A DNA stretch of 7,669 bases from an uncultured Actinomycetes bacterium (GTDB lineage: Bacteria; Actinomycetota; Actinomycetes; Nanopelagicales; Nanopelagicaceae). Position 1 is the stretch's first letter. Each line of letters opens with the position of its first letter. The stretch lies in the NCBI GenBank assembly GCA_903845465.1, contig CAIMXQ010000113.1, positions 1 through 7,669 of the forward strand, in the 5' to 3' direction. The notes under the pieces are model-generated. The model made no database searches, was not told the DNA's origin, and was given only the letters and a program-made list of their open reading frames with translations. Position numbers and translations under genes: made by a program. Positions 1 through 6,427 of the stretch are shown piece after piece.

Positions 1-12
1 GGGCGTGAGCCC
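1..12. other. Small GNRA-tetraloop hairpin beyond holA
   Basis: The first 12 bases form a perfect 4-bp stem, GGGC/GCCC, closed by a GTGA loop, which is a GNRA-class tetraloop on the plus strand. It is followed on the plus strand by AAAATCG, and on the minus strand the stem is preceded by GATTTT. No T-tract is visible on either side, and the window edge may cut off the rest of a longer stem. In other actinobacteria rpsT lies just beyond holA in convergent orientation, so this could be part of a terminator region between the two. That is inference. The remaining bases up to the holA stop hold nothing recognisable. Confidence 0.25.
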
Positions 13-35
13 AAAATCGAGGATTGCCCCTGAAA

Positions 36-986
36 TCAACGTTGGGCGCGGGCTGCTGCGATGGTCTGTAGGGCTTTTTCAAGGGCAAATATGGGGTCAG
101 ATGAGGCCCCTTTTACATCAGCATCGGCCTTGGCGATCGCTTCGACTGCAGATGCGATTCCGCGAGGAGTCCAAGATTGAAGTTGGCGACGCGCTTTATC
201 GATCTGCCATGGCGCCATTCCGAGTTGTCCTGCAAGTTCAAATGATTTTGTGCCGCGATTTGTTCCGGAAACTTTTGCAAGTGAACGCAGCGATGATGCG
301 ATAGCGGATGTGACCATGACGGGATCGGTGCCAGTTTCAAGTGCGCTGCGAAGTGTAACAAGTGCCACAGGTAGGTTGCCATCAATTGTTGCATCAGCAA
401 CATCGAATCCAGTTGTTTCGATGCGGCCTTGGTGAAATTTATCCACCATTGCCTCATCAATTGCGCCAGCTGGTGCATCGAGTGAAATTTGAGAGACTGC
501 AGATTGCAATTCGCGCAGCTCGTTGCCCAGGGCACCCACCATCGCCTTTATTGCACCGGATGTTGCTTTGCGCCCTGCATCTTGAAATAACCCTTTAACA
601 AAATCTTCTTTCTCAGATTCTTTCTTGATTGCATCGCATGCAATGATTTCAGGCTTTACCTTCTTAATGGCATCTAGAAGCGCCTTGCCTTTGACGCCAC
701 CTTTGTGGACGAACACAACAGTCATAGTGGGATCAGGTTGATCCAGGTAGCGCGTTACTTCAGCTTTGGAATCTTCGGGTAAATCCTGCAAATCTTTGAG
801 TATCAACGCGCGACGTTCGGAAAATAGTGAAGGTGCGAGGGCATCTGCAATATCACCAACTAGCGCATCTGATGCATCGATGCTGGTGATTTCTGCCTTC
901 TCTTCTTTCAATTCGGCTTGTAACTTGGCAAGTGCGCGATCTGCAAGTGCGCCTTCAGAGCCGAGCAAGAGAAAGAACGCGTTCAT
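36..986 (-). CDS. holA: DNA polymerase III delta subunit (clamp loader)
   Basis: HolA is the subunit of the replicative clamp loader that binds and opens the beta sliding clamp, so that DnaN can be loaded on primed DNA in the cytoplasm. The protein has 316 residues, slightly short but normal for actinobacterial forms. It begins MNAFFLLLGSEGALADRAL, the usual delta N-terminus. The C-terminal collar region contains LAGQLGMAPWQIDKARRQL (about residues 251-269) and a SSDPIFALEKAL helix near 295-306, both characteristic of the family. As is normal for delta, there is no Walker A motif. I chose the ATG at 986 because AGGAGGT lies 4 nt upstream. A TTG at 1007 is in frame and would add 7 residues, but it lies upstream of that ribosome binding site. 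The gene starts 21 nt after the comEC stop, so it is probably co-transcribed, and it ends in TGA. Confidence 0.93.
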   Translation of the reverse strand: MNAFFLLLGSEGALADRALAKLQAELKEEKAEITSIDASDALVGDIADALAPSLFSERRALILKDLQDLPEDSKAEVTRYLDQPDPTMTVVFVHKGGVKGKALLDAIKKVKPEIIACDAIKKESEKEDFVKGLFQDAGRKATSGAIKAMVGALGNELRELQSAVSQISLDAPAGAIDEAMVDKFHQGRIETTGFDVADATIDGNLPVALVTLRSALETGTDPVMVTSAIASSLRSLAKVSGTNRGTKSFELAGQLGMAPWQIDKARRQLQSWTPRGIASAVEAIAKADADVKGASSDPIFALEKALQTIAAARAQR

Positions 987-990
987 CTCA

Positions 991-997
991 ACCTCCT
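991..997 (-). promoter_or_regulatory. Strong Shine-Dalgarno that fixes the holA start
   Basis: On the minus strand AGGAGGT is followed by TGAG and then the ATG at 986. This is a near-perfect anti-16S match placed just ahead of the ATG, and it selects that codon over the upstream in-frame TTG at 1007. It is the clearest ribosome binding site in the window. It lies in the 21-nt gap after comEC, so holA can initiate independently of comEC translation. Confidence 0.8.
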
Positions 998-1007
998 CGG
1001 CTAGCAA

Positions 1008-3077
1008 TTAACTCCAAAAGAATAGAGCTGACCATCGTTTACTTCTTTGAAGAGATAGTCGGTGGCGCCTCGCCCGGATAGCAACTGCGCCATCGACATC
1101 TGTACGCAATACCTTAGCGCCTAACTGGGTCAGAGCCGAGATGGTGCTGGCTGCGGGATGTCCGTAACTATTGCCTTTGCCAACGCTAATGACCGCAATT
1201 GTGGGCGAGAGTTCGCGCATCAATGCGAGGTCTTGATACCTCGAACCGTGATGTGCAACTTTATAGATATCAACGTGACCTATTCGTGACTCTAATTCCT
1301 GCTGCACGGGTGGCTCGATATCTCCTGATGCAAAGAGTGTGAAATCAGGTGAGCGAATCACCGCCGCGATACTCGAATTGTTCGGGGTGTATCCACTTCC
1401 GTTATCGGGCCAGACGACATCGATATCAATATCTTGGATAGTGGCATGAGCACCAGCATGGATATTGCCAAACCATGTTGTTCCTATCGTTCGGTGTTTG
1501 CGTGCACCTGGCAGACCGCCCACATGATCTGCATGGATATGAGTAAGTATGAGCAGCGCTATTTCTTTGATTCCCAATTGACGCAAACATCTATCTTCGA
1601 GTTGTGGATCCGGTCCTGTATCAATCACTATCCCGCGATGGTGATGCAGATTAATCACCATCGAATCACCTTGTCCGATATCGCAATTTGCAATTTGCCA
1701 ATCCCCTGCAGGAAAACGCTGTAACCACGAGAGTGCAATAACAGCGATGAGAAGGAGAATCGCAAACTTTCTACGCCCAAAGTAGATGCACGCGATAAGT
1801 AGAGTAGCAATGAGAAAACCATAGAGACCTGTCTTGAGAGTGAAGACGGGTACTTGTGCCGACCACCGAGCAACCCAAGCAATCCACGCAGCAAAAGGTT
1901 TGATGAGAAAGATCAGCAAATATGCAATTGGTGGTGCAATCGGTGAAATCAGGGCTGCAATAAAACCGACAATAGTTATGGGTGTAACAGCGGGCGCTGC
2001 AAGTAAGTTGGCGACAACGCTCATGGGGCTGATGTATCCGGAAATCGCAACAATGACGGGTGCACAGAAGATCATCGCGGCAATGGGTGGTGCAAGAAAT
2101 TTCGGCCTAATTTTCGGTGCAAGGAGCAATAACCCAGCAGTAGCAAGGACAGAGAGAGCAAAACCTGGATCTCGAGCTTGGAATGGGTCTGCAATAACAA
2201 CTGCTGCAATGGCAAAACCCAGAGCAGGTAGTGAATCTTGACCTTTACGAGTCCCATGAGCAAAGAGCAGAACTGCAGCCATTGCGGCAGCCCGAAGTAC
2301 CGATGGAGATGGACGTACCAGCGAGATAAATGCAGTCAACGAGATTGCCGTTGCAACTAGGCGGTAGGTCATTCGCCTGAAGATGAACTGCATCCCCCAC
2401 AAAACAAAACTGGAGACAATTGCGAAGTTGGCGCCACTTACTGCAACTAAATGTGTGAGCCCAGACCTTCTCATATCGTTCTTGAAGTCAACGCTCTGTT
2501 TAGCTACATCACCAATGACCATTCCAGGAATGAGCGCGCCGGCATCTCCTGTGCCCGTTGCCCTACGAAGTCCAAGTCGAATGCGTGCAAGGGAGCTAGC
2601 CCACAACGATGCATCTGTAAGTACATCGACTTTATGGTTCACAATTAATAGAGCAGCAACTCGCTTCTCCTTACTTGCAACCACCTTCGCTGACACTCGA
2701 ATTTTCTGCCCCGGAAGCAAGCCATCCACGCTTCGGGTTGATGCGATGACTCGCACTGGAATGCGCAGTTGAAAGCGATGATCCACCACCAGCGCTTGTC
2801 CGATAAAGCTAAAAGATTTTGGCGCAAATGAAGTTCCGACGATCTTGGGCGCTACTCGCGTCGGGTCAGTTGTAATCTGCACGATAACGTCGGTCGACCT
2901 ACTGCGATATTTATGTATTGCGCTACTTTCTAGCGCTGCGATACGGATTGACATGATCATCGCACCCAAAGAGATTGCGATGATCAATACCGCAATACGC
3001 TTCTTGGATCGAAGCAGAAATGCACAAAGGAGCGCAACCGCAGAGATTCGCCACGGTGCGCTCCAACTTTGCGCCAA
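1008..3077 (-). CDS. comEC: ComEC/Rec2 family DNA-uptake channel with metallo-beta-lactamase domain
   Basis: ComEC is the inner-membrane channel through which single-stranded DNA enters the cell during natural transformation. The protein has 689 residues counted from the TTG at 3077. Hydrophobic N-terminal segments (about residues 10-47) lead into a soluble OB-like stretch. The multi-pass Competence domain follows, with the signature RRSGLTHLVAVSGANFAIV near 203-221 and RPSPSVLRAAAMAAVLLFA near 255-273. The C-terminal third is a metallo-beta-lactamase-like domain: IGQGDSM near 468-474, VIDTGPD near 484-490, the metal motif HIHADH near 513-518, SGD near 584-586 and HHGS near 609-612. All expected metal ligands appear present, so an active nuclease domain is plausible. 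The N-terminus is uncertain. The reading frame stays open and ComEC-like for 16 codons upstream of the TTG, back to the comEA stop, yet contains no ATG, GTG, TTG or CTG. It follows comEA directly and precedes holA. Confidence 0.93.
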   Translation of the reverse strand: MAQSWSAPWRISAVALLCAFLLRSKKRIAVLIIAISLGAMIMSIRIAALESSAIHKYRSRSTDVIVQITTDPTRVAPKIVGTSFAPKSFSFIGQALVVDHRFQLRIPVRVIASTRSVDGLLPGQKIRVSAKVVASKEKRVAALLIVNHKVDVLTDASLWASSLARIRLGLRRATGTGDAGALIPGMVIGDVAKQSVDFKNDMRRSGLTHLVAVSGANFAIVSSFVLWGMQFIFRRMTYRLVATAISLTAFISLVRPSPSVLRAAAMAAVLLFAHGTRKGQDSLPALGFAIAAVVIADPFQARDPGFALSVLATAGLLLLAPKIRPKFLAPPIAAMIFCAPVIVAISGYISPMSVVANLLAAPAVTPITIVGFIAALISPIAPPIAYLLIFLIKPFAAWIAWVARWSAQVPVFTLKTGLYGFLIATLLIACIYFGRRKFAILLLIAVIALSWLQRFPAGDWQIANCDIGQGDSMVINLHHHRGIVIDTGPDPQLEDRCLRQLGIKEIALLILTHIHADHVGGLPGARKHRTIGTTWFGNIHAGAHATIQDIDIDVVWPDNGSGYTPNNSSIAAVIRSPDFTLFASGDIEPPVQQELESRIGHVDIYKVAHHGSRYQDLALMRELSPTIAVISVGKGNSYGHPAASTISALTQLGAKVLRTDVDGAVAIRARRHRLSLQRSKRWSALFFWS

Positions 3078-3124
3078 TGCACCTACCCAGACTGCTCCCC
3101 CAAGTGCAAGAGCGCGACTATCGA

Positions 3125-3730
3125 TTACACGCGTAGTTTGTTCTTGAATTGATCGAATTTGCTCTGCCCAATACCTGGAACTTTTAAGAGATCTTCAATT
3201 GCTGAGAACGGGCCATTTGTTTTTCGATAGGTAACAATGCGACTTGCGAGCACGGGTCCGATTCCATCCAGTGATTCGAAGTCTTTTTCCGTTGCGCGAT
3301 TGATCATGATGGGGCCGTTCTTATGAACTGGCGCACCAGAACTTTGCGAGAGCGCTGCGGCTGCTGGATAAACATAAATTTGTTCACCATCTTTTAATAT
3401 GCGCGCTTGATTGATATCAGATGTATCAGCGCCTTTCTTAAGACCACCTGCTGCCTTGATTGCTTCGACCACGCGTGAATTCAGGGGAAGGGAGTACACG
3501 CCCGGATGTACGACAGCTCCAGCGACATCGACCATGAGTGATTGTGAGATGGTGTCGAGTTGAAGTGGAGGCGATGTCGAAACAACTTCTTGCGATGAAC
3601 CGCGCATCACGAAGAGTGCGGAGACGAGTACGACAAGACCGGCAATAATTGCGAGCCCTCTTTTTTGCAGCGACGAATAGTGGAGTTGGCTCCACCAATT
3701 ACTTACCTTTTCGAAATATTTATTATCCAT
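3125..3730 (-). CDS. comEA: ComEA family competence DNA receptor (SLBB + helix-hairpin-helix)
   Basis: ComEA is a membrane-anchored double-stranded DNA-binding protein that pulls transforming DNA across the envelope and delivers it to ComEC. The protein has 201 residues. A short basic/aromatic N-terminus is followed by one membrane anchor (about 26-42, LAIIAGLVVLVSALFVM), a short linker, and an SLBB domain (about 66-121, with VAGAVVHPGVYSLP and LKDGEQIYV). A C-terminal tandem helix-hairpin-helix domain spans about 143-200, with DGIGPVLASRI near 155-165 and VPGIGQSKF near 184-192; glycine hairpins of this type contact the DNA backbone. Length and architecture are typical. The ATG start has no obvious Shine-Dalgarno within 15 nt. 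A 57-nt gap separates it from leuS and contains no hairpin or terminator, so read-through from leuS is likely. The stop codon adjoins the comEC frame. Confidence 0.93.
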   Translation of the reverse strand: MDNKYFEKVSNWWSQLHYSSLQKRGLAIIAGLVVLVSALFVMRGSSQEVVSTSPPLQLDTISQSLMVDVAGAVVHPGVYSLPLNSRVVEAIKAAGGLKKGADTSDINQARILKDGEQIYVYPAAAALSQSSGAPVHKNGPIMINRATEKDFESLDGIGPVLASRIVTYRKTNGPFSAIEDLLKVPGIGQSKFDQFKNKLRV

Positions 3731-3787
3731 CCGCAGATGGTGCAGGATTGAGCGCCTTGAAAAAGGAAGAGGATCTGGGGCTGTTGA

Positions 3788-6259
3788 TTACAGAACGATG
3801 TTGACGAGCTTAGGTGCGCGAGCAATAACCTTCTTTGGAGTTGCACCCTTTAACTCGGCAACTATTGCAGGGTGAGCAAGGGCTGCTACTTCAAAATCTG
3901 CATCGGAAATGCTTGGGGAAACTTGGAGTCGTCCAACAATCTTGCCGTTGATCTGAATAACAGCTTCTACTTCGTCATCAACAAGCAGGGCAGGTTCTAC
4001 TGCAGGCCAGCCAGCAAGTGCGATAGCTGGCTTGTGGCCAAGGCGCTCCCACATCTCTTCTGCTGTAAATGGTGCAACGAGTGACAACATAATTGCTGTG
4101 GCTTCAACTGCTTCGCGTACTGCAGGGTCTGCTGCGCCACATCCTGAATCAATCGCCTTTCGTGTTGCATTCACAAGCTCCATAACGCGAGCAATAGCAA
4201 CGTTAAATCGGAATGATTCAACTGCAAAGGATGCATCGTGCAGCGCCTTATGTGTTGCCTTGCGAAGTGAAAGATCGCCCTTACTGAAATCGACGCCAGG
4301 TGCTGATGTGACATCGCCAGATAAACGCCATGCGCGGCTTAAGAATTTCACAGAACCAGATGGTGAAACATCTGACCAATCGACATCGTCTTCGGGAGGA
4401 CCTGAGAAGACCATCGATAGGCGAATTGCATCGACGCCATGGTTTTCGAGTTCGTCAGATAAACGCACCAAGTTCCCGCGAGATTTCGACATCGCAGAGC
4501 CATCCATCACAACCATTCCTTGGTTAAGAAGGCGCGTAAATGGTTCGGTAAATGAAAGCATCTTCATGTCATATAAAACCTTGGTGAAAAAGCGTGAATA
4601 TAACAAGTGCAAGATTGCGTGGGTTACGCCACCTACATATTGATCAACCGGAAGCCATGTATCGATCTCGGCGCGGTTAAATGGTTCTGTTGCATTTGTC
4701 GATGATGGATAACGTAGGTAATACCAAGAAGAATCGACGAAGGTATCCATTGTGTCGGTATCGCGCATTGCAGGACCTGCACACTTAGGGCACTTGGTAT
4801 TGACCCACTCGGTCGCGGCAGCAAGTGGTGACTGCCCCTTTGGCTTGAGATCGAGCCCCTTTGCATCAGGCAGTAACAAGGGAAGCTCTGAATCTGGAAC
4901 AGCTACTTCGCCACATTTATCGCAGTGAACAATCGGAATTGGTGTGCCCCAATAACGTTGACGAGAGACTAGCCAATCGCGCAGGCGATAGTTGCGTGCA
5001 GATTTTCCAAGGCCATCTGCTTCAAGTTGCTTATTGATTGCAGTGATTGCATCGACTTTATTGAGGCCATTGAGTGAGCCTGAGTTAATAAGTTTTCCAT
5101 CACCTGTTGTTGCAATTCCTGTATCGCTCGGATCTTCTTCGCCGGTTTCAACAACAACACGAACTGATAAGCCCATTGCTTTTGCAAAGTCGAGGTCGCG
5201 CTGATCGTGAGCCGGAACAGCCATAATTGCGCCGGTTCCGTAATCTGCCAGGACATAATCAGATGCCCAGATAGGTAACTTCTCGCCATTGACTGGGTTA
5301 ATTGCAAAGCGCTTTAAATCAACGCCAGATTTAGGACGATCAGTTGCAAGACGATCGATATCTGAGGCGGCCTTAATTTTCTCAAGGTATGACTTAAATT
5401 CTGATTCAACAGGTGTCCCTGCTGCAAGTTCGGCAGCAAGTGCTGAGTCAGCTGCAACAACCATAAATGTCGCGCCATATAAAGTATCGGGACGCGTTGT
5501 GTAAATCGTGACAGGTTCGGTGCGGCCTTCGATTACGAAGTTCACATTGGCGCCCTGAGAGCGTCCAATCCAGTTACGTTGCATGAGCAATACTTTTTCA
5601 GGCCACTTGCCCTCGAGATCAGACATGTCATCGAGCAAACGATCTGCGTAGTCTGTAATTTTGAAATACCACTGGTTGAGCTTCTTCTTAGTAACTGCAG
5701 AATCACAACGTTCGCATAGGCCTGCTACTACTTGTTCATTTGCTAGAACTGTCTGGCAGCCTGGGCACCAATTAACTGCAGAATCCTTACGGTATGCCAA
5801 GCCACGGTCATGGAGTTTGGTGAAGAGCCATTGGTTCCACTTGTAGTACTCGGGGTCGCATGTATTAAATACGCGATCCCAGTCGAATGAACATGCGAAA
5901 CGACGCATCGAAGCTTTCTGCGTTGCAATATTTTCATATGTCCAAATACGTGGATCTTCATTGCGCTTAATCGCTGCATTTTCTGCAGGAAGGCCAAATG
6001 CATCCCAACCGATGGGGTGCATGACGTTAAAACCTTTTTGAATCCAGTAACGAGCGATTACATCGCCAAGTGCATATGCCTCTGCGTGGCCCATATGGAG
6101 ATCACCTGAGGGATAAGGAAACATATCGAGTACATATTTCTTAGGGCGCACATCATCGACTCGACCAGATTTAAATGGTTCGAGCTTGTCCCAAATCGGC
6201 AGCCACTTCTCTTGCACGTATGCAAAGTCGTATGCCGCGTGTTCGCGTTCTGTACTCAC
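3788..6259 (-). CDS. leuS: Leucyl-tRNA synthetase, class Ia
   Basis: LeuRS charges tRNA-Leu with leucine at the expense of ATP and edits mischarged products in its CP1 domain. The protein has 823 residues, at the lower end of the usual bacterial range. The HIGH motif is HMGH at 55-58. A zinc-ribbon-like pair CPGC (165-168) with CERC (182-185) lies in the N-terminal catalytic half. The editing domain has the threonine-rich TIYTTRPDTLYGA near 251-263 and GTGAIMAVPAHDQRD near 341-355, including the conserved Asp at 352. A second zinc site is CDKC (446-449) with CPKC (490-493). DTDTMDTFVDSSWYYLRY lies near 500-517. The KMSKS loop reads AMSKS at 589-593, with Ala for the first Lys; I recall this form from other actinobacterial LeuRS. 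The GTG start at 6259 lies 1 nt after the tRNA-Ala gene and has no Shine-Dalgarno. The next in-frame GTG (residue 15, near 6217) would remove the conserved Tyr region, so the first is preferred. Confidence 0.97.
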   Translation of the reverse strand: MSTEREHAAYDFAYVQEKWLPIWDKLEPFKSGRVDDVRPKKYVLDMFPYPSGDLHMGHAEAYALGDVIARYWIQKGFNVMHPIGWDAFGLPAENAAIKRNEDPRIWTYENIATQKASMRRFACSFDWDRVFNTCDPEYYKWNQWLFTKLHDRGLAYRKDSAVNWCPGCQTVLANEQVVAGLCERCDSAVTKKKLNQWYFKITDYADRLLDDMSDLEGKWPEKVLLMQRNWIGRSQGANVNFVIEGRTEPVTIYTTRPDTLYGATFMVVAADSALAAELAAGTPVESEFKSYLEKIKAASDIDRLATDRPKSGVDLKRFAINPVNGEKLPIWASDYVLADYGTGAIMAVPAHDQRDLDFAKAMGLSVRVVVETGEEDPSDTGIATTGDGKLINSGSLNGLNKVDAITAINKQLEADGLGKSARNYRLRDWLVSRQRYWGTPIPIVHCDKCGEVAVPDSELPLLLPDAKGLDLKPKGQSPLAAATEWVNTKCPKCAGPAMRDTDTMDTFVDSSWYYLRYPSSTNATEPFNRAEIDTWLPVDQYVGGVTHAILHLLYSRFFTKVLYDMKMLSFTEPFTRLLNQGMVVMDGSAMSKSRGNLVRLSDELENHGVDAIRLSMVFSGPPEDDVDWSDVSPSGSVKFLSRAWRLSGDVTSAPGVDFSKGDLSLRKATHKALHDASFAVESFRFNVAIARVMELVNATRKAIDSGCGAADPAVREAVEATAIMLSLVAPFTAEEMWERLGHKPAIALAGWPAVEPALLVDDEVEAVIQINGKIVGRLQVSPSISDADFEVAALAHPAIVAELKGATPKKVIARAPKLVNIVL

Positions 6260-6260
6260 G

Positions 6261-6333
6261 TGGAGATAAGGGGAATCGAACCCCTAACCTCTTCCATGCC
6301 ATGGAAGCGCGCTACCAATTGCGCCATATCCCC
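6261..6333 (-). tRNA. tRNA-Ala (anticodon GGC)
   Basis: A 73-nt cloverleaf folds cleanly on the minus strand. The acceptor is GGGGATA with TATCTCC, the D stem is GCGC/GCGC around AATTGGTA, and the anticodon stem is CTTCC/GGAAG around the loop ATGGCAT (anticodon GGC at 6298-6300). The variable region is 5 nt, and the T arm is AGGGG-TTCGATT-CCCCT, with discriminator A. The third acceptor pair is G3:U70, the alanine identity determinant read by AlaRS, which supports the anticodon assignment. It should decode GCC and GCU. The 3' CCA is not encoded, so a CCA-adding enzyme is required. The leuS start codon follows after a single C, so the two are very probably on one transcript and tRNA 3' processing would cut at the leuS 5' end. 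Confidence 0.97.
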
Positions 6334-6345
6334 AATTTCACTTCA

Positions 6346-6378
6346 AGGATTTCAGATGGCCTTCGCCATTGAAATCCT
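6346..6378 (-). other. Long hairpin upstream of tRNA-Ala
   Basis: The arms AGGATTTCA and TGAAATCCT pair over 9 bp. A further 5-bp stem, ATGGC/GCCAT, closes a GAAG tetraloop, and the two stems are separated by one unpaired C on the 3' side of the minus-strand transcript, giving 14 bp over 33 nt. It ends 12 nt before the tRNA-Ala 5' end. No T-tract follows on either strand, so it does not fit a classical intrinsic terminator. It could be a T-less terminator for the phosphatase operon, a processing stem ahead of the tRNA, or a leader structure of the tRNA-leuS transcript. No T-box consensus (AGGGTGG-type) is present near it. The structure itself is certain; its role is not. Confidence 0.5.
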
Positions 6379-6396
6379 CACTCTAAATTGCCTTCT

Positions 6397-6421
6397 CACT
6401 CGGAATGTTCTTTCCGAAGTG
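6397..6421 (-). terminator. Hairpin after the histidine phosphatase stop, possible T-less terminator
   Basis: On the minus strand CAC-T-TCGGAA pairs with TTCCGA-GTG around an AGAACA loop, giving 9 bp with one bulged T. The hairpin begins 6 nt after the TAA of the phosphatase gene, the usual place for a 3'-end structure. No run of T residues follows, so intrinsic termination is doubtful; it may instead protect the mRNA 3' end or mark a Rho-dependent end. Together with the longer hairpin at 6346-6378 it fills most of the 94-nt spacer between the phosphatase and tRNA-Ala. I could not find a convincing -35/-10 promoter in the same spacer. TAGAGT at 6380-6385 resembles a weak -10 box, but no -35 match lies at the right distance. 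Confidence 0.35.
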
Positions 6422-6427
6422 CGTACT

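Noticed and set aside
5..304. A plus-strand open frame entering from the left edge, antisense to holA
   Set aside because: It overlaps the conserved C-terminal half of HolA and shows no similarity to S20 (rpsT), the gene expected nearby in that orientation.
1834..2241. A 135-codon plus-strand open frame, alanine- and methionine-rich, within comEC
   Set aside because: It is the reverse of ComEC membrane segments, so its composition follows from the complementary strand. No ribosome binding site or family resemblance was seen.
3125..3150. Programmed frameshift joining comEA to comEC
   Set aside because: The frames are compatible with a -1 shift, but no canonical X-XXY-YYZ slippery site or downstream structure was seen. 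Kept only as one option in the comEC start finding.
3731..3787. Terminator or promoter between leuS and comEA
   Set aside because: The gap has a pyrimidine-rich stretch (CCTCTTCCTTTTTC on the minus strand) but no stem before it, and no -35/-10 pair that I could defend.
4481..4495. LeuRS class-I loop reads AMSKS where the textbook motif is KMSKS
   Set aside because: The catalytic second lysine and the rest of the loop are intact, and as far as I recall the GSAMSKSRGN form occurs in other actinobacterial LeuRS. It is a lineage feature, not damage.
4032..4643. A 203-codon plus-strand open frame antisense to leuS
   Set aside because: It lies wholly inside leuS, whose protein is unmistakable on the other strand. 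The translation has no recognisable domain and an odd composition, as expected for a shadow frame.
6334..6427. T-box riboswitch ahead of leuS
   Set aside because: No AGGGTGG-type antiterminator sequence is present, the leader is too short, and a tRNA gene lies between this region and leuS.
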